DNA of 19,246 nucleotides from an uncultured Bacillota bacterium. Its GTDB lineage: Bacteria; Bacillota; Clostridia; Caldicoprobacterales; UBA3941. Under the pieces are notes generated by a model that had not been told where the DNA came from, made no database searches, and saw only the letters and a program-made list of their open reading frames with translations. This document shows, one piece after another, positions 15,246-19,246 of the stretch (within the stretch, counting starts at the first letter, position 1; every line of letters starts with the position of its first letter). The stretch covers positions 1 through 19,246 of the forward strand of contig CALGOY010000056.1 in assembly GCA_937960725.1 (NCBI GenBank). Reading direction: 5' to 3'. The position numbers and the translations under genes are program-made.

Positions 15246-17003
15246 ATGAAGATTTTGCTTACAACTTTGAATTCAAAGTTTGTACACAGCAATTTAGCTA
15301 TCAGGTATTTGAAAGCTTTTTGTAGAGAACTGCCTGTAGATATAAAAATCCAAGAATTTACAATCAACGACCACTTAGGAAAAGTATTATGGCAGATATA
15401 CAGGGAAAAGCCAGATGTGCTGTGCTTTTCCTGCTACATATGGAATATAAGGGAAAGCTTGATGCTTGTAGATAGCCTAAAAAAAGTACTTCCTACTTGC
15501 AAGGTCGTATTGGGAGGGCCGGAGGTATCGTTTGATAGTTATAGATTGATGGAAGAATATCCGGCTATAGATATTATAGTTCGGGGGGAAGGGGAAGAAA
15601 CTTTTTACGAATTGGTAAAAAGCATGATAGCAGGGGAGTCCCTTGATGGAATTAAAGGGCTAAGCTTTAGAGATGGAAACGATATATACGAAAACGAAGA
15701 ACGGCCAACTATAAAGGATTTAGACAACATCCCCTTCCCCTATGATCTGGATGAAGAAGGCTATATCGTAGGGGTTGATAATAAAATAATATACTATGAA
15801 ACTAGCAGGGGATGTCCTTTTAATTGCCAGTATTGCTTATCTTCTGCTACTTCCGGGGTTCGCTATTTTTCCCTTGAAAGGGTAAAGAAGGATCTGGAGA
15901 CATTTATAAAATCTAAAATTCCCCAGGTGAAGCTGGTGGATAGAACATTTAATTGCAATCCCTCCCGAGCTATGGAAATATTTAAGACGATAATGGACAT
16001 GGGCGGCGAAACTAATTTCCACTTTGAAATGGGCGGGGATTTAATAGACGATGAAATGCTCAAGCTGTTGGAAAAAGCCCCTCCGGGCTTGTTTCAATTT
16101 GAAATAGGGGTCCAATCAACTAAAGAGGAGACTCTTGAGGCAATTAAGCGAAAAAATGATTTTGAAAAGCTGGCCAAAGCAGTACAGGCTTTACAGAAGG
16201 GGAGAAATATCCATCTGCATCTGGATTTAATAGCTGGTTTGCCAGAAGAAGGATATAATTCTTTTAAACAATCCTTTAATGACGTATATAAACTGAAACC
16301 AGACAGGCTTCAACTGGGCTTTCTTAAGCTGCTGAAGGGCTCTGGACTTAGAAATAACGCAAGCCAATGGGATTATAAATACACAAGCTACCCGCCCTAT
16401 GAAGTATTGGAAAATAGGTATATTTCCTATGGAGAGATTTTGACGTTAAAGGGGATTGAGGATCTGTTAGAAAAATACTATAATTCCCATCGGTTCAGAT
16501 ATAGCTTGGATTATCTAGTTCGATATTTCGACGACAATCCCTTTAAGTTTTTTGAGAGCTTCAATAGATATTGGGAAGAGCGGGACTACCATGTAATCTC
16601 CCACAGCCTTATACGGCTGTATGAAATATTACTTGAATTTGTAGAGCAGCTTCCTAATATTGATAAAGATTTGTTAAAGGAGATTATAAAATTCGATTAT
16701 GTATCCCAAGGAAGGCCGGGGAAGTATCCCAGAAGGCTGAGGGGAGAGCTTCCTAAGGAAATTCGGGATAAGATTAGCCTTTTCTTTAAAGATAAGAAAA
16801 AAATAGCTCGATATCTGCCTGAATACGAACATTTAACAGCTAGGCAGATTGCGAGGACATCCCATATTGAGATATTTAGATATGATATTCCTGAGGGAAT
16901 AAAGACAGGCTCTTATAAAAAAGCTGATACAGCAGTTTTGTTTGATTACAACCTTCCCTGCAAGATCTTCGAGCGGAGCCGATGGATTCGGATCGAACTT
17001 TAA
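15246..17003 (+). CDS. B12-binding-domain radical SAM protein, DUF4080 family
   Basis: A 585-residue cytoplasmic Fe-S enzyme of unknown substrate. The N-terminal cobalamin-binding-like Rossmann domain (1-130) shows NSKFVHSNLAIRYLKAF, VLCFSCYIWN, VVLGGPEVSFD and IDIIVRGEGEETF. It lacks the DxHxxG motif used for base-off cobalamin binding, as in many members of this class. The radical-SAM cluster motif is C190, C194, C197 (RGCPFNCQYC), followed by a barrel with FNCNPSRAMEIF, HFEMGGDLIDDE and FQFEIGVQSTKEETL. The C-terminal DUF4080 region follows from about 400 (EVLENRYISYGE, RRLRGELPKEI, AVLFDYN). It starts one base after the zwf stop and behind GGAGAGG, so it is co-transcribed with zwf. The last residues (after AVLFDYN) may be affected by a deletion joining it to the next gene. 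Confidence 0.88.
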   Translation: MKILLTTLNSKFVHSNLAIRYLKAFCRELPVDIKIQEFTINDHLGKVLWQIYREKPDVLCFSCYIWNIRESLMLVDSLKKVLPTCKVVLGGPEVSFDSYRLMEEYPAIDIIVRGEGEETFYELVKSMIAGESLDGIKGLSFRDGNDIYENEERPTIKDLDNIPFPYDLDEEGYIVGVDNKIIYYETSRGCPFNCQYCLSSATSGVRYFSLERVKKDLETFIKSKIPQVKLVDRTFNCNPSRAMEIFKTIMDMGGETNFHFEMGGDLIDDEMLKLLEKAPPGLFQFEIGVQSTKEETLEAIKRKNDFEKLAKAVQALQKGRNIHLHLDLIAGLPEEGYNSFKQSFNDVYKLKPDRLQLGFLKLLKGSGLRNNASQWDYKYTSYPPYEVLENRYISYGEILTLKGIEDLLEKYYNSHRFRYSLDYLVRYFDDNPFKFFESFNRYWEERDYHVISHSLIRLYEILLEFVEQLPNIDKDLLKEIIKFDYVSQGRPGKYPRRLRGELPKEIRDKISLFFKDKKKIARYLPEYEHLTARQIARTSHIEIFRYDIPEGIKTGSYKKADTAVLFDYNLPCKIFERSRWIRIEL

Positions 17004-17897
17004 AGGAAAGTATATCCTGGCTTACCAGGGGATGATGTTGCAGCTGTGCAGCAGCTTTTAAAAGATTTGGGCCATTATAACTATTCAAAAGTCACTGGAT
17101 ATTTTGGTCCTATCACCGATGAGGCAGTGAGGTCGTTTCAGAAGGCCAATGGGCTGGCTGTAGACGGGATTATTGGTCCAGCGACCCGAAAAGCAATGAA
17201 CAGGCTGCTTACGCAGCCAAGCTTCCAGACTTATATAGTCCAGCCAGGGGATACCATGTGGAAGATCAGCCAAAGGTTTGGGGTGTCCTTGGATGCTCTA
17301 TTGCGTGCCAATGGGATGACCGATGGTAGCTTTATTTATGTGGGACAAAAAATCAATATTCCTCAAAATAGCCCAAGTAAGAATGAAAGCAATGGTCAGG
17401 TTCATATAGTACAGCCGGGCGATACCATGTGGAAGATTAGCCAAAGATATGGAGTATCTTTGGAGGCTTTATTATATGAGAATGGCATGAGGGACGGTTC
17501 AATAATATACGTGGGGCAGAAGATTTATATTCCCTCAACAGCCAGTAACAAACCCTATGTCCGCTATATTTCCCATGTTGTAGCTAAAGGAGAATATCTC
17601 TGGCTCCTATCTCATAAATACGGAGTGCCCGTGCAGGATATAGCTGATGCCAATGGGATAAGCACTTCCACAGTGTTGTATGAAGGACAGACCCTTAGGA
17701 TTCCCCAGTATGTCGTGCCTGTTAAGCCTACGCCGGGTCCAAGATATGGGGAGCTGCTGGATTGGTGGACGGAAGCCCAATATGTGTTCCCCTTAGGGGC
17801 TGTCGCCACGGTTGAAGATTTTGAAACTGGCATCTGCTACAGCGTTAAACGAACCTACGGAGCTGGCCATGCAGATGTAGAGCCCTTAACTGTTTAG
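17004..17897 (+). pseudogene. peptidoglycan-binding and triple-LysM protein, damaged at both ends
   Basis: A cell-wall or spore-wall binding protein. The recognisable frame starts at once after the DUF4080 stop with RKVYPGLPGDDVAAVQQLLKDLG, the first helix of a PG_binding_1 domain, and no ATG/GTG/TTG is in frame before it. The only start, GTG 17046, lies inside the domain, and no signal peptide remains. After PG_binding_1 come three 45-residue LysM repeats (17229-17363, 17400-17534, 17571-17705). The C-terminal domain (LLDWWTEAQYVFPLGAVATV, KRTYGAGHADVEPLT) stops at TAG 17895-17897. Family-like sequence DTKIMLSIW continues in frame past the TAG and then dissolves; the usual second half of this domain, including an A.MAGMPH-type motif, is missing. 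It might still be expressed as a short cytoplasmic fragment, but I read it as a pseudogene. Confidence 0.75.
17229..17534 (+). repeat. near-identical tandem LysM-coding repeats
   Basis: LysM 1 (17229-17363) and LysM 2 (17400-17534) share the 15-residue run IVQPGDTMWKISQRF/Y and YVGQKI.IP, and long identical DNA stretches such as ACCATGTGGAAGAT. They are separated by a 12-residue Asn/Ser-rich linker. LysM 3 is clearly more diverged, so 1 and 2 arose by a later duplication. Confidence 0.8.
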
Positions 17898-17965
17898 GAT
17901 ACTAAAATAATGCTGAGTATATGGGAAAATCACGAGCGGTTTGGGGGATACTGCGCTTTTAAAGG

Positions 17966-17998
17966 GATAGATCGGTTTTCCGGTCTATCTTCTTTTTT
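17966..17998 (+). terminator. Rho-independent terminator after the LysM gene
   Basis: A 10-bp stem GATAGATCGG / CCGGTCTATC (17966-17975 with 17980-17989) with one G-T wobble, loop TTTT, then TTCTTTTTT. It lies 68 bp after the premature TAG. The 17898-17965 stretch holds the decayed tail of the gene, and 17999-18118 is AT-rich leader with no gene I can support. Confidence 0.9.
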
Positions 17999-18118
17999 GG
18001 CTAAATTATTCTATAATTTTATACTTTTTATAAAAAATTAATGTATTACTATATAAAATGAAGTATAATGGAATATATATAAAACAATTGCTGGATAAAA
18101 ACCGAAAGGGTGCGTGAT

Positions 18119-19246
18119 GTGAATAAAAAAATTAAACTTACTATTATTGGTATTATTTTTTGTGTTGTTATCACAGGTGTTGTCTATGGAGCTTATAGTT
18201 TTTATCAAATTAATAATCCTGAAACTTTATTTAAAGATGCATTGGAAGAAGAACAAAATTCTGACGAAATACTTAATAACGACAAGGCCGTGAAGGCTGA
18301 GCTGGATAGATCTCAAGAACCGGAAGCCGATAAAGAGGAAGAGCCTTATGAATTTGGCACAGACCGGCTTAATATCCTTCTTTTGGGTATAGATGCCAGT
18401 GCAGAACGGTATAAAACTATGGGTTCCTTCCGCACTGACACTATGATGTTAATTTCTATCGACTTTGAAGGCAATACGACCCAGATTATATCTATACCGA
18501 GGGATAGCTATGTTGAAATTCCGGGGCAGAAGCGGAGGGAGAAGATAAATGCTGCTTTCGTTCGGGGAGGGGGTTTTGAAGGCGGTGGGTTCGAGAAAAC
18601 TATGGAAACTGTTTCTGCTTTTTTCGGCGGGATCCCTGTTCACTACTATGTAGGGATTGACATGAATGTGGTCAAAGAGATTATAGACATCATGGGAGGG
18701 CTGGATTACGAAGTAGATGTAGAAGTGAATATTGGAGGGAGAAAGCTGGAGAAGGGCTTTCAGCGTTTGAGCGGACAGCAGGTGTTAGACTACGTTAGAA
18801 CTCGCCACACAGCTAGAGGAGATATCGACAGGATTGGACGGCAGCAGAAAATTGTCCTGGCTGTGTTTGACCAGCTCAAATCAACAAAGCAGATAGCTAA
18901 GATTCCCCAGTTTTATAGCGCTATTATGGATAAAGTACACACTAATATGAACTTAAAGCAAATTACAGCCCTAGCCCTATTTGCAACGAAACTGGAAATG
19001 GACAATATTCAAACATATACAGTAGCCGGCGGGCCTATATATATTGATGGAATCAGCTACTGGGCTATTGATCAATATAAGAAAAAGGAATTGGTAGCAG
19101 AAGTTTTTGGCATAGATATTGAAATAGATCCTACGCTGGATCTTAAATACCTCAAAGAGCAGGCGGAAAAGGAGCAGAAAGCTTTGGCGGAAGCTATTCA
19201 AAAGGGACGCTCGGCCATAAAGATTGGCCAAGGAACTCTGTCATCC
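18119..19246 (+). CDS. LytR-CpsA-Psr (LCP) family cell-wall ligase, 3' end outside window
   Basis: LCP enzymes attach teichoic acids or polysaccharides to peptidoglycan from a polyprenyl-pyrophosphate donor outside the membrane. GTG 18119 is preceded by GAAAGGG with 8-bp spacing; the ATG at 18117 is closed at once by TGA. 376 residues are visible and the frame is open at the window end. The N-terminus is cytoplasmic with a TM helix at about 6-27, an acidic linker (36-78, rich in Glu/Asp), and then the LCP domain from 82 (RLNILLLGID). Key residues are R105 and D107 (SFRTDTMML), R128 and D129 (IPRDSYVEIP), KINAAF, VHYYVGIDMN, and YVRTRHTARGDIDRIGRQQK at about 224-243. The C-terminal part becomes a Lys/Glu-rich helix (LKYLKEQAEKEQKALAEAIQ). 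Confidence 0.92.
   Translation, partial: MNKKIKLTIIGIIFCVVITGVVYGAYSFYQINNPETLFKDALEEEQNSDEILNNDKAVKAELDRSQEPEADKEEEPYEFGTDRLNILLLGIDASAERYKTMGSFRTDTMMLISIDFEGNTTQIISIPRDSYVEIPGQKRREKINAAFVRGGGFEGGGFEKTMETVSAFFGGIPVHYYVGIDMNVVKEIIDIMGGLDYEVDVEVNIGGRKLEKGFQRLSGQQVLDYVRTRHTARGDIDRIGRQQKIVLAVFDQLKSTKQIAKIPQFYSAIMDKVHTNMNLKQITALALFATKLEMDNIQTYTVAGGPIYIDGISYWAIDQYKKKELVAEVFGIDIEIDPTLDLKYLKEQAEKEQKALAEAIQKGRSAIKIGQGTLSS

Noticed and set aside
18041..18069. Promoter for the LCP gene using TATAAT at 18064
   Set aside because: The -10 is perfect but the hexamer 17 bp upstream (ATGTAT) is a poor -35, and the whole region is AT-rich, so I cannot support a specific promoter.

Overview
The window is most likely chromosomal DNA of an anaerobic, endospore-forming Clostridia-type Firmicute. 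Support comes from spoIVA, a SpoIIP-family sporulation hydrolase, a YIEGIA-family gene, purine-rich Shine-Dalgarno sites, frequent ATA/AGA/AGG codons, GTG and TTG starts, and SigE-like promoter candidates. All recognised genes are on the + strand. I see no tRNA, rRNA, CRISPR array, transposase or integrase, and cannot place the genus.

Region A (1-3671) is a phosphate-sensing and uptake locus: a PhoR-like histidine kinase, a terminator, an 11-bp-periodic PhoP-box-like array, then pstS, pstC, pstA and the last part of phoU. Every gene here is broken by an internal deletion. The kinase lacks its phospho-acceptor His region and N-box, pstS lacks a short conserved block, pstC and pstA are cut and joined, and pstA is fused in frame to the tail of phoU with pstB missing. 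The retained parts still read as well-conserved protein, so the losses are either very recent or an assembly problem. The pstA remnant carries a PstS-like binding lobe in front of its permease core.

Region B (3758-7611) is a tight, partly overlapping run: DUF1614 membrane protein, SpoIIP-like hydrolase, YIEGIA membrane protein, a 64-residue YIEGIA partner, and two tandem DUF3189 proteins. This looks like a poorly characterised sporulation-envelope module. Region C (7608-10956) starts at a good SigA-type promoter and holds a PDZ/radical-SAM/DUF512 protein, der (ribosome assembly GTPase) and plsY (glycerol-3-phosphate acyltransferase). Region D (10984-12590) is spoIVA with its own SigE-like promoter and terminator. 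gpsA, which I would expect between plsY and spoIVA, is absent, and a seven-codon ATG AAA CGG stub sits where it would begin.

Region E (12623-17003) holds a flippase-like (LPG synthase TM) protein, zwf (glucose-6-phosphate dehydrogenase) and a B12-binding radical-SAM DUF4080 protein. Region F (17004-17998) is a peptidoglycan-binding/3xLysM protein damaged at both ends, followed by a terminator. Region G (18119-19246) is a LytR-CpsA-Psr cell-wall ligase that runs off the window. The common theme is spore and cell-envelope construction, plus a decayed phosphate-response locus.
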